DNA from: Thermomicrobiales bacterium
Lineage (GTDB): Bacteria; Chloroflexota; Chloroflexia; Thermomicrobiales; UBA6265
Assembly: GCA_025928535.1 (NCBI GenBank)
Contig: JAICJJ010000009.1
Coordinates: forward strand, 1-17,046
Length of the DNA stretch: 17,046 nt
Reading direction: 5' to 3'
Under the pieces are notes generated by a model that was given only the letters and a program-made list of their open reading frames with translations, ran no database searches and was not told where the DNA came from. Below are positions 7,305 through 13,369 of this stretch, one piece after another. The position numbers were made by a program, and so were the translations under genes. The first letter of the stretch is position 1, and the number at the start of each line of letters is the position of its first letter.

Positions 7305-8149
7305 GCGGCGTTCTCCTGGGCGATGCGTTCGATCGTTTCCGGCGTGAGCGATCTGGGTGGCGCGCCGAACACGGCGGTCCGGGCGGCGAGATCGACCGCC
7401 AACTCGAACCGGCGCCGCGACTGATCGGCGTGGGTCACCATCGGCGCGTAGACCTGGTCGAGCAGCGCGGCGACGGCGGCGCTGCCGCGCAGCCGGACGC
7501 ACTCCGTGTAGTCGTCGTGGAGGATGACCATCCCCGTCAGCGGGACGGGAGCGGGAACGCCGGGCGTCGCCACGCGCAACTTGCCGCCGGCATCCGGTTC
7601 GCCGGCCCGGCCATGTTCGCCGTTCGTACAGAGCCGGAGAAAGGGCGGACCGGGAACGGCGCGGCCCGCGTCGTCAAGCACGAGCAGGTCGTCGGTCACG
7701 ACATGCCAATCGCGATCGAGCATCGCCAGTCCGGCGCTGCTCTTGCCGGCGCCCGAGGCGCCGAGCACGGCGACGGCGCGTCCGGCGCGCGCGACCGCGC
7801 AACCATGGAGCGATTCGACGCCCCGCGCCGCCATGACGACCGACCAGACCGCGGGAACCAGCATCCCGGCCGCGACGATCCGATCGCTCGCATCGACGAC
7901 GACGCGCGTCGCGGCCACGCGAAATCGCGCTTCCGGCCAATCGAGGACGATCGCGTCGTCATCGCGGAAGCAGGCGAACGCAAAGGGCGGCTCTGCCCGC
8001 CAAAGGGCAGCGCCGCGCGGCGTGACCGCTCCCTCGACAATCTCGACGACAGGTTCCCCCTCGATGACCGGGAGGGGCAGCGCGAGGTCGGAAGCGACGC
8101 AGAGGTTGAAAATGCGGTAAAGCGTTGGCGTCTTCACCGGGTTGCTCAC
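7301..8149 (-). CDS. HPr-kinase-like (HprK-related) P-loop kinase
   Basis: The 282-residue protein resembles the C-terminal catalytic domain of HPr kinase/phosphorylase. LHGCAVARAG at 114-123 precedes the P-loop GASGAGKS at 130-137, and a VTDDLLVLDD stretch at 151-160 supplies acidic residues near the nucleotide. An HPr-kinase N-terminal domain is not apparent, and no HPr gene is nearby. Related kinases in lasso-peptide clusters (paeninodin type) phosphorylate a serine of the precursor, and others belong to HPr-rel-A type systems of unknown role. Here the likely substrates are the two precursor-like proteins upstream in the operon. The start is GTG 8149, six bases after the stop of the small precursor-like gene. 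No strong ribosome binding site is seen, so translation may be coupled. Confidence 0.86.
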   Translation of the reverse strand: MSNPVKTPTLYRIFNLCVASDLALPLPVIEGEPVVEIVEGAVTPRGAALWRAEPPFAFACFRDDDAIVLDWPEARFRVAATRVVVDASDRIVAAGMLVPAVWSVVMAARGVESLHGCAVARAGRAVAVLGASGAGKSSAGLAMLDRDWHVVTDDLLVLDDAGRAVPGPPFLRLCTNGEHGRAGEPDAGGKLRVATPGVPAPVPLTGMVILHDDYTECVRLRGSAAVAALLDQVYAPMVTHADQSRRRFELAVDLAARTAVFGAPPRSLTPETIERIAQENAA

Positions 8150-8155
8150 CCCAGC

Positions 8156-8446
8156 CTAGTGTTTGCCGGGTCCCCGCGGGATGCTTGGCCCGCGGCCGGG
8201 GCTGTCGCCGCCGTCGTTTGCTTTGTTGTGGAGGCCTGAATTGCCCGGGTCCCGGTCTGGTTCGCCCTCCGAGCCATTGCCCCGTCCGGCGTTCACATGC
8301 TTGAAGTTGCCTGATCCAGCCGAGAAGCCGGCGATCGAGAGGACGCCGATCGAGGCGAGCGCGGGCGGCGCATAGGCCCGGATCGCCTGCCGTCGGGAGA
8401 GTTGCCCCGCAAAATCGAACAGATTCGTGCCGTCGTGATCGGACAT
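8156..8446 (-). CDS. Small precursor-like protein with twin-arginine / YxPPxL leader
   Basis: This 96-residue protein has no recognised family. Ser17-Arg18-Arg19 followed by Ile22 fits a Tat motif, and residues 29-44 (ALASIGVLSIAGFSAG) are hydrophobic. YAPPAL at 25-30 with Gly34 also matches the Y-x-x-P-x-L-x-x-x-G leader signature bound by lasso-type recognition elements. The rest (45-96) is hydrophilic and rich in Gly, Asn, Pro, Asp and Ser, with no Cys. ATG 8446 is chosen because GGAGG (8456-8452, minus strand) lies 5 bases before it. This start also puts the arginine pair and YxPPAL at the same residue numbers as in the protein encoded at 8649-9140. The frame continues open upstream but without protein-like sequence. 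It directly precedes the kinase-like gene. It could be a RiPP precursor, a modified secreted protein, or both. Confidence 0.7.
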   Translation of the reverse strand: MSDHDGTNLFDFAGQLSRRQAIRAYAPPALASIGVLSIAGFSAGSGNFKHVNAGRGNGSEGEPDRDPGNSGLHNKANDGGDSPGRGPSIPRGPGKH

Positions 8447-8648
8447 GTATCCCTCCCTCGCAATTGGACTCGAATGCAAGGGCTTTCGGCGTGCCCCTGC
8501 CAGAGGCATGTACGTGCCGACTGCTCCTCGGCTGTCGCCTCCTCTCCTTCCGGCGACCAGATGCCTCCATCCCACACATCCGCCGCCGGGTTCGCACGGA
8601 ATCCCGACTCCGGACCGCTCTCTCCGCGCCGATTGGCGCCGAGTGAGG

Positions 8649-9140
8649 TCAGTTGTTGCGGTTTTTCCTGGCGCCGCCGGGGCCGTTGCCGCCCCCGCCC
8701 CCGCCCTGGCGGTTGGCGCCGTTGTCGCGCGGCTGGCTGGCGGGGCGCTGGTTATTGTTGTTGTTGTTGTTGCCGCCGTTGCCGTTGCCGCCGCCATTGC
8801 CGCCATCCTGGCGCGCCTGGACCGGCTGGCTGCGGATCGCGGCCGGTTGATTGCCGCCCGCGCCATTCGCGCCCGGACCGTTGCCGCCAGCGCCGCCGCC
8901 CTGCCGGGCCTGGACATTCTGGTCCCGAAGTGCGGTTGCGGCGCCGCCGGAGTCGTTGCCGCCTTGCCGGTTGGCGCCCTGGGTTTGCCGCTGCACGCGG
9001 TTCACGCCGGTCTCGGAAAAGTTCTGCCCCGAGGCCGCGACGAGGACGGCCAGCGCCGGCGGAACGTAGGTCCGCAAGGCGGCGCGACGGGACCAGCCGC
9101 CGGACGAATCGATCGACGGTTTCGGATCGGGACTATCCAT
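8649..9140 (-). CDS. Gly/Asn/Gln-rich precursor-like protein with the same leader
   Basis: This 163-residue protein is the first gene of the minus-strand operon. Its leader aligns without gaps to that of the smaller neighbour: Ser17-Arg18-Arg19, Leu22 and YVPPAL at 25-30, followed by a hydrophobic stretch to about 37. From 45 on it is low-complexity Gly/Asn/Gln/Arg with no Cys. It contains an imperfect duplication, ALRDQNVQARQGGG (70-83) and AIRSQPVQARQDGG (101-114), two copies of GANRQGG (55-61 and 141-147), and seven consecutive Asn at 124-130 encoded by a GTT-type triplet run on the plus strand. ATG 9140 has GAGGG (9150-9146, minus strand) 5 bases before it. The family is unknown; function is inferred only from the leader and neighbours. 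The 202 bp between it and the next gene (8447-8648) holds nothing else recognised. Confidence 0.65.
   Translation of the reverse strand: MDSPDPKPSIDSSGGWSRRAALRTYVPPALAVLVAASGQNFSETGVNRVQRQTQGANRQGGNDSGGAATALRDQNVQARQGGGAGGNGPGANGAGGNQPAAIRSQPVQARQDGGNGGGNGNGGNNNNNNNQRPASQPRDNGANRQGGGGGGNGPGGARKNRNN
8751..8771. repeat. GTT trinucleotide tract inside the Gly/Asn-rich gene
   Basis: On the plus strand GTT and one ATT repeat seven times in a row, encoding the seven-Asn run of the minus-strand protein. Flanking codons are mostly GCC/GTT, so the whole middle of the gene is repetitive. Such a tract can change length by slippage in whole codons. Confidence 0.6.
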
Positions 9141-9242
9141 GGCGTCCCTCGCGGCCCAGCGTACAACGGCATTCGGACCGACTCCGGCCCGGATTGGCGC
9201 AATCGCCACGGTCATCAGGGTAGCGTGCGGTGAACGAACGGG

Positions 9243-9261
9243 CATCCCCTAAATGAGCCAA
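9243..9261. promoter_or_regulatory. Copy 1 of the CATCCC-N3-AATGAnCnAA motif
   Basis: CATCCC-CTA-AATGAGCCAA lies in the 229-bp divergent region between the precursor-like operon (start 9140, minus) and the first lipoprotein gene (start 9370, plus). It is about equally far from both starts. CAT and ATG seven bases apart form a small dyad. The same motif recurs at 10099-10117 and 14484-14502. Whether it is an operator or part of a promoter cannot be told. Confidence 0.45.
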
Positions 9262-9358
9262 CCTTTACCGACACTGGCGGCATCGACTCGGACGCCCGGT
9301 TGCGCGATCATTGTCGTGTCGCAGACATTCGCCGGGCGACGCCCACGGTCCGGCTTGC

Positions 9359-9363
9359 GGAGG
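9359..9363 (+). promoter_or_regulatory. Shine-Dalgarno sequence of the first lipoprotein gene
   Basis: GGAGG at 9359-9363 is 6 bases before ATG 9370. The same TTGCGGAGGCAGCGCATGGG context is found before the second lipoprotein gene, which fixes both starts at the ATG that begins the lipoprotein signal rather than at upstream codons. Confidence 0.7.
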
Positions 9364-9369
9364 CAGCGC

Positions 9370-10002
9370 ATGGGGAGACGGCTCGCGCTTGGCTGGTTCG
9401 GCGTTCCGGCGCTCGCGATTCTCGTCGGCTGCGGGCCGGGGGGAACCGGCGGCATGACCGCCAAAGACTGGGCGACCGTCGGCGCCTATCAGGATCAGGT
9501 CACCCAACTGCAAACGCAAACCAGCGTGCTGCTGACGGCCGTGCCGCAGGCCACGCCGGTGGCGCCGCTGGGCACGGGGTGGCAAGTGACGATCGCGGAC
9601 GCGCGGCGGACGGCGAGCGTGGCCGATCCGGCCAGCCCGACGCCGCTGCAAGCGCGGGGGGTGTACCTTATGCTGCGGCTCGACGTCGTCAACGCCGGCC
9701 TGTCGCCGGTGACGCGCTTTCCGTGGTGGACCTTGCGCGTGCGCGACGGCGCGGGCCGGTTCTTCACGCCGCAACAAGAGGCAACCGCAGCCTATGCGGC
9801 GACCGCGCCGGACCTGGACCGGCCCGAGTCCTATCAGCCCGGATTGCGTTATCGCGCGGCGGTGGTCTTCGATGTGCCGGCGACGGCGGGCGGGTTGCGC
9901 CTGCAAGCCCAGGACGGCTCGCTCGATCTCCCCATTCCATCGTCGGCGAATGGGGGAGCGCCGTCGCCAGTGGCCTCCGCAGCCGCATCGCCTGCGCCGT
10001 AG
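9370..10002 (+). CDS. DUF4352-like lipoprotein, tandem copy 1
   Basis: The 210-residue protein begins MGRRLALGWFGVPALAILVGC. This is a lipoprotein signal with a charged n-region, a hydrophobic core and lipobox L-V-G-C, so Cys21 should be lipidated and the protein anchored outside the cytoplasmic membrane. The mature part has a short helical, Gln/Thr-rich segment followed by a beta-rich domain (about 70-190) with GWQVTIADARRT, RGVYLMLRLDVVNAGLSPV and a closing RYRAAVVFDVPATAGGLRL. This pattern resembles DUF4352, an immunoglobulin-like extracellular fold of unclear role. A Pro/Ala/Ser tail ends the protein. The second copy downstream shares most of the sequence. The 253 bp that follow (10003-10255) carry a motif copy and the next ribosome binding site, but no gene. 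Confidence 0.85.
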   Translation: MGRRLALGWFGVPALAILVGCGPGGTGGMTAKDWATVGAYQDQVTQLQTQTSVLLTAVPQATPVAPLGTGWQVTIADARRTASVADPASPTPLQARGVYLMLRLDVVNAGLSPVTRFPWWTLRVRDGAGRFFTPQQEATAAYAATAPDLDRPESYQPGLRYRAAVVFDVPATAGGLRLQAQDGSLDLPIPSSANGGAPSPVASAAASPAP

Positions 10003-10098
10003 CCGGATCGACGGCGCGAGCGCCGGGTCGCGACCGGGGGTTCTGGCGAACGGCCCGGTTCCCCAGCATATCATCATCGACGATCAAAAGTTAGGCGT

Positions 10099-10117
10099 CA
10101 TCCCTGAAATGAACTAA
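10099..10117. promoter_or_regulatory. Copy 2 of the CATCCC-N3-AATGAnCnAA motif
   Basis: CATCCC-TGA-AATGAACTAA lies 138 bases before the ATG of the second lipoprotein gene, in a gap whose two flanking genes both read on the plus strand. This placement suggests that the plus-strand gene is the one it serves. The TCAT/ATGA dyad is kept. Confidence 0.45.
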
Positions 10118-10161
10118 TTCTTCGCGGCTTTCTCAACCGACATCGCCCTCGTGCACATGGG

Positions 10162-10188
10162 TTGACGCCTGCTAAACTATAGTAGAGA
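10162..10188 (+). promoter_or_regulatory. Weak promoter-like sequence before the second lipoprotein gene
   Basis: TTGACG (10162-10167) is a good -35 match, and the region that follows is AT-rich in a GC-rich context. The only nearby -10 candidates are TATAGT at 10178 (10-base spacer, too short) and TAGAGA at 10183-10188 (15-base spacer). It is a candidate only. Confidence 0.25.
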
Positions 10189-10255
10189 ACGATTCGCGCA
10201 ATCGGCCCGGAGTGGCGTCGGTCGTACGGTCGGGAACGGCTTGCGGAGGCAGCGC

Positions 10256-10951
10256 ATGGGGAGGCGACTCGCGCTCGGCTGGTTCGGCGTTCCGGTGCTC
10301 GCGATCCTCGTCGGCTGCGGCGCGGACGCCGGCCGTGGGCTGAGCAGCGACGAGTGGGCGACGATCGGAGCCTACCAGCAAGAGGTCAGTGTCTTGCAGA
10401 CGCAGGTCGGCGCGGCGATCACGGCGGTGCCCACGCCCGCGCCGGCCACGCCCGCCGGGCCATTGGGCGCCGGGTGGCAGGTGACGATCGCCAAGGCGAC
10501 GCGGACGGCGAGTCTGACCGATCCGGCCAGTCCGACTCCGGTGCAGGCGCGCGGCGTCTATCTCGTGCTGCGCCTGAACGTCGTCAATTCCGGTTTGACC
10601 CCGGTAACGCGCTTTCCGTGGTGGACCTTGCGCGTGCGCGATGGAGCGGGCCGATTCTTCACGCCGCAACAAGGGGCGACCGTGACCTATGCGGCGAACG
10701 CGCCGGACCTGGACCGGCCGGAAGCGTTTCAGCCAGGACTGACCTATCGGGCGGCGGTGGTCTTCGACGTGCCGGCGACGGCGGGCGGATTGCGCCTGCA
10801 GGCCCAGGACGGCTCGCTCGATCTCCCGCTCCCCGCGGCGGTTCAGGCGAACGGCACGCCGGAAGGTACGCCTTCGGCTGCAGCGGCCGTGGCCGGCATC
10901 GCCATGTCCGCGGCGCGGTCGCCGTCGTCCGCGAGGGACGCGCCCATCTGA
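10256..10951 (+). CDS. DUF4352-like lipoprotein, tandem copy 2
   Basis: This 231-residue paralogue follows the first lipoprotein gene. The signal peptide is MGRRLALGWFGVPVLAILVGC, with lipobox Cys21. The beta-rich domain repeats the same landmarks: GWQVTIAKATRT, RGVYLVLRLNVVNSGLTPV, RFPWWTLRVRDGAGRFFTP and YRAAVVFDVPATAGGLRL. GGAGG at 10245-10249 lies 6 bases before the ATG, as in copy 1, so the duplication included the translation start region. The two differ mainly in the region just after the lipid Cys and in the C-terminal tail. Copy 2 has a longer Ala/Ser/Gly-rich tail (from about 198), whose coding region overlaps the 3' end of the convergent membrane-protein gene by 109 bp. The ligand or role is unknown. 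Confidence 0.85.
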   Translation: MGRRLALGWFGVPVLAILVGCGADAGRGLSSDEWATIGAYQQEVSVLQTQVGAAITAVPTPAPATPAGPLGAGWQVTIAKATRTASLTDPASPTPVQARGVYLVLRLNVVNSGLTPVTRFPWWTLRVRDGAGRFFTPQQGATVTYAANAPDLDRPEAFQPGLTYRAAVVFDVPATAGGLRLQAQDGSLDLPLPAAVQANGTPEGTPSAAAAVAGIAMSAARSPSSARDAPI

Positions 10952-11403
10952 GCGGCGGATGCCTGCCGTGCCGCCCGTGCGCCGAGTCGCCGCGGCGACC
11001 AGCGGCGGGGGGCGGGCAGCGACGCGTCAGTCGGGGCCGTACCGGCGGATCGACCGGTTCTCTCCGATCGGAACGCGCCGGCGATCTGGAGGAAGGCCCC
11101 GACCACGCAGACGCCGATCAGCGTCAGCAGCGTGGCCTGCGGCGACCACATGCCCGCATAGAGCATCGCCCCGGCGACGATCGTATCGAGCGCGAGACTG
11201 AGCGCCGCGGCGAGCGTCCATTCGGTGACGCGGTCTTCGATGCCGAACAGCCGAATGACCGCCATGCCGGGGCAGACGAGGAGAAACCAGAAGCCGACGA
11301 TCAATCGGACGGGATTGCCCGGCGCCAGGAACGCCATCGCGCTGGCGACCGCGGCGGCCGACGCCAGAATCGTCAGCGGCCACGCCCACGCCCGGCTCCT
11401 CAT
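10843..11403 (-). CDS. Small DUF1616-like membrane protein
   Basis: The 186-residue protein has four predicted membrane segments (about 8-26, 32-54, 63-84 and 89-110). The stretch NPVRLIVGFWFLLVCPGMAVIRLFG, with its P-x-R and C-P-G-x-A pattern, recalls the N-terminal part of DUF1616 proteins, which are often found near glycosylation genes. Residues after about 112 are Arg/Ala/Ser-rich and not membrane-like. The coding region of that tail overlaps the end of the second lipoprotein gene on the other strand, so the true C-terminus may be shorter in function than in sequence. ATG 11403 overlaps the TGA of the large membrane-protein gene (11402-11400) as ATGA, so the two are co-translated. The family match is tentative. 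Confidence 0.7.
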   Translation of the reverse strand: MRSRAWAWPLTILASAAAVASAMAFLAPGNPVRLIVGFWFLLVCPGMAVIRLFGIEDRVTEWTLAAALSLALDTIVAGAMLYAGMWSPQATLLTLIGVCVVGAFLQIAGAFRSERTGRSAGTAPTDASLPAPRRWSPRRLGARAARQASAAQMGASLADDGDRAADMAMPATAAAAEGVPSGVPFA

Positions 11404-13295
11404 GGCCGTGGTCCGAGCGGCGATTTGTTCAGCATGAACACGATCGCATTGTCGTTGTCGTAGACCTCGATGAATTGGTTGGAGTCGATCATCGCCTGCT
11501 CGATGTCGGCGAGCGGAACGGGGAAAAGATAAAACAGGTTGTCGTTGGCGGTTTGACTCCCCGTGATCAACAGATAGGTGGCGGGATAGCGATGGCTGTC
11601 CATCAGACGGGCGATCTCGTCGACGTTGTTTTCGATCGGTCCATCTTGCCAGACGAGTTCGTTCGTCAATGACTTGTAGTTGAACTTTTCATAATCTCGG
11701 TATCGCCAGGCGGTGTTGGCGGTGCCGACGAGGAAGAGGGAGCCGGGCGGCGCGACCCGGTAGATGTAATTCGCGGCGTCGAGTTCGGCTGGCGTCGCGT
11801 AGTCCATCTTTTCGTTGCCATAGCGAGTGACGAAGAAGGCCGCCAAAAGCGCCGCGCTCAGGGCGCCGATGACGGCGGTCGTCCGCCGCGAGGCGCCGAC
11901 CTCGGGGGTGGTGTAGAAGAGCGCCGCGGCGAAAAACGCCATGAACGGCAACGCGAAGAAATAGACGCGCAACGCCATCTCGCCGCCGTACGGCTGCAAG
12001 ATCAGGAGCGGAAAGGGCGCGGCCGCCAGGAGCGCGAAGGTGAGATCGCGGTGGCCGCGGCGAATCCGGCGAATGCCGCCGAGGAACGCCAGGCCCCAGA
12101 GCGCGACCGTCATCAGGGAGCGCGTGTAGACGACGATCATGTGCCCCTGACTGCCGGCGAAGCGGCTGCCGGCGTTGGCGCCGACCGCTTCGTTGACGTT
12201 GCCGACCTGCGACATGAGCGCTTCGCCGTGCCCGGCCAGATAGGCGTCCGACATGAATTTGAGCCAGAGCGCGGCGAGCACGCCCATCAGGATCGGCAGG
12301 CCGCGCCCCGACGTGCGATTGAACATGACCAGCAGCGTCACGCTGCCGAGGACGGCGAATGGCGTCAACTGGTGGCTGGCGACGACCGCGACGTAAATCG
12401 CGATGACGATCGCCAGCATGCCGCGGCGGCGCCATGGCGAAAGGGAGGTCGGTTCGGAATCGGTCGGCGTCAGCCAGCCGCGCAGTTTGCGCGGCACGTG
12501 GTCTACGATGGCCAGCACGCGAAGCCGTCGCAAGATGGGATGCGGCTCGCCGGGACCGATCTTGAACCAGGTGAGGAGGATGGCGATGATGACGAGATAG
12601 AAGAAATAGTTGAATCCCTGTGGCGAAAAGTAGTCTTGCTGGATCCAGTTGGTCAGGTAGAACAACCAGATCGCCAGCCAGATCACCCGGTTGTCTTTGG
12701 TCGCCGACCGGAGCAGAACCAGCAACGGACCGAGATAGATCAGATTCAGGAAGACCGGAATCCAGTTGGCGAACTGCGGCCAGTTTTGCAGCCCGGCGAC
12801 ATCGGCGACGAACGCGAAGAGAATGAAAAATCCCGGCCAATTGAAATAGGCGTCGATCCGGGGATTGACCTGGCCGGTGCGCTGGATGTAGTCGATGACG
12901 CCGAAATGCTTCCAGACCGAGTGGTAGCGCGGCATGCCTTCGACGATCGACGCCACGCCATACAACATGACGATGAGCACGACGATCTCGAACGCCAGCA
13001 ACGCCACGGGCAGCGGCCGCAGGCGAAGCGTCCAGCAAAAGCCGATCGTCAACACGACGAGCGAAACGAAGAAGAGCGGCGGCAACGCCGAGATCAACCC
13101 GAGGTCGTCGATCCGGTCGATCTGAATGCCGCGCAGCGACGCGATCCACAGCGCCACGGCGCCGAGCGCCAGCGCGCCCGGACCGAATGTCGGGCGCGGC
13201 GCCCAGACCGCCTCATGGCGGAGCGTCAGACCGATGCTGCGAACCGATCCCCCAATGTTCATGCGTGGCGCCCTGATCGGCGTCGATGCCCCCAT
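11400..13295 (-). CDS. Polytopic membrane protein, probably glycosyltransferase or polysaccharide polymerase type
   Basis: The 631-residue protein has roughly twelve to fourteen hydrophobic segments. A long soluble C-terminal part begins near 500 (AANYIYRVAPPGSLFLVGTA). Between helices lie loops with YHSVWKHFGVIDYIQRTGQ and NPRIDAYFNWPGFF, then the distinctive NWIQQDYFSPQGFNYFFYL. A Q-D-Y-F-S-P-Q-x-F motif of this kind occurs in large uncharacterised membrane proteins of envelope-polysaccharide loci in high-GC bacteria. The overall plan resembles GT-C glycosyltransferases or Wzy-like polymerases, but no catalytic motif was identified. ATG 13295 has GAGG four bases upstream; ATG 13262 (MNIGG) is a possible alternative. 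Its end overlaps the start of the DUF1616-like gene. The phosphoesterase gene lies 74 bp upstream on the same strand, so one transcript may carry all three. Confidence 0.72.
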   Translation of the reverse strand: MGASTPIRAPRMNIGGSVRSIGLTLRHEAVWAPRPTFGPGALALGAVALWIASLRGIQIDRIDDLGLISALPPLFFVSLVVLTIGFCWTLRLRPLPVALLAFEIVVLIVMLYGVASIVEGMPRYHSVWKHFGVIDYIQRTGQVNPRIDAYFNWPGFFILFAFVADVAGLQNWPQFANWIPVFLNLIYLGPLLVLLRSATKDNRVIWLAIWLFYLTNWIQQDYFSPQGFNYFFYLVIIAILLTWFKIGPGEPHPILRRLRVLAIVDHVPRKLRGWLTPTDSEPTSLSPWRRRGMLAIVIAIYVAVVASHQLTPFAVLGSVTLLVMFNRTSGRGLPILMGVLAALWLKFMSDAYLAGHGEALMSQVGNVNEAVGANAGSRFAGSQGHMIVVYTRSLMTVALWGLAFLGGIRRIRRGHRDLTFALLAAAPFPLLILQPYGGEMALRVYFFALPFMAFFAAALFYTTPEVGASRRTTAVIGALSAALLAAFFVTRYGNEKMDYATPAELDAANYIYRVAPPGSLFLVGTANTAWRYRDYEKFNYKSLTNELVWQDGPIENNVDEIARLMDSHRYPATYLLITGSQTANDNLFYLFPVPLADIEQAMIDSNQFIEVYDNDNAIVFMLNKSPLGPRP

Positions 13296-13369
13296 GAAGC
13301 CTCAGAGCCGGAGCGGCGGCGCGCTCGCCGTCGCGGTCGATGAATGCGGCTCGATCGCATGCCGTCGCG

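Noticed and set aside
7305..7502. A longer form of the PqqD-like protein starting at 7502
   Set aside because: The extra residues are Arg-rich, overlap the kinase gene, and are absent from the family; ATG 7304 fits the ATGA overlap.
8402..9233. Plus-strand frames opposite the precursor-like genes, some hydrophobic (Ala/Val-rich)
   Set aside because: They have no ribosome binding site, and the minus-strand genes have good ones, a shared leader and operon context. The hydrophobic look comes from reading the Gly/Asn-rich codons backwards.
12051..13343. A 430-codon plus-strand frame opposite the polytopic membrane protein
   Set aside because: It is highly charged, repetitive Asp/Arg/Gln sequence, as expected for the antisense of hydrophobic coding DNA.
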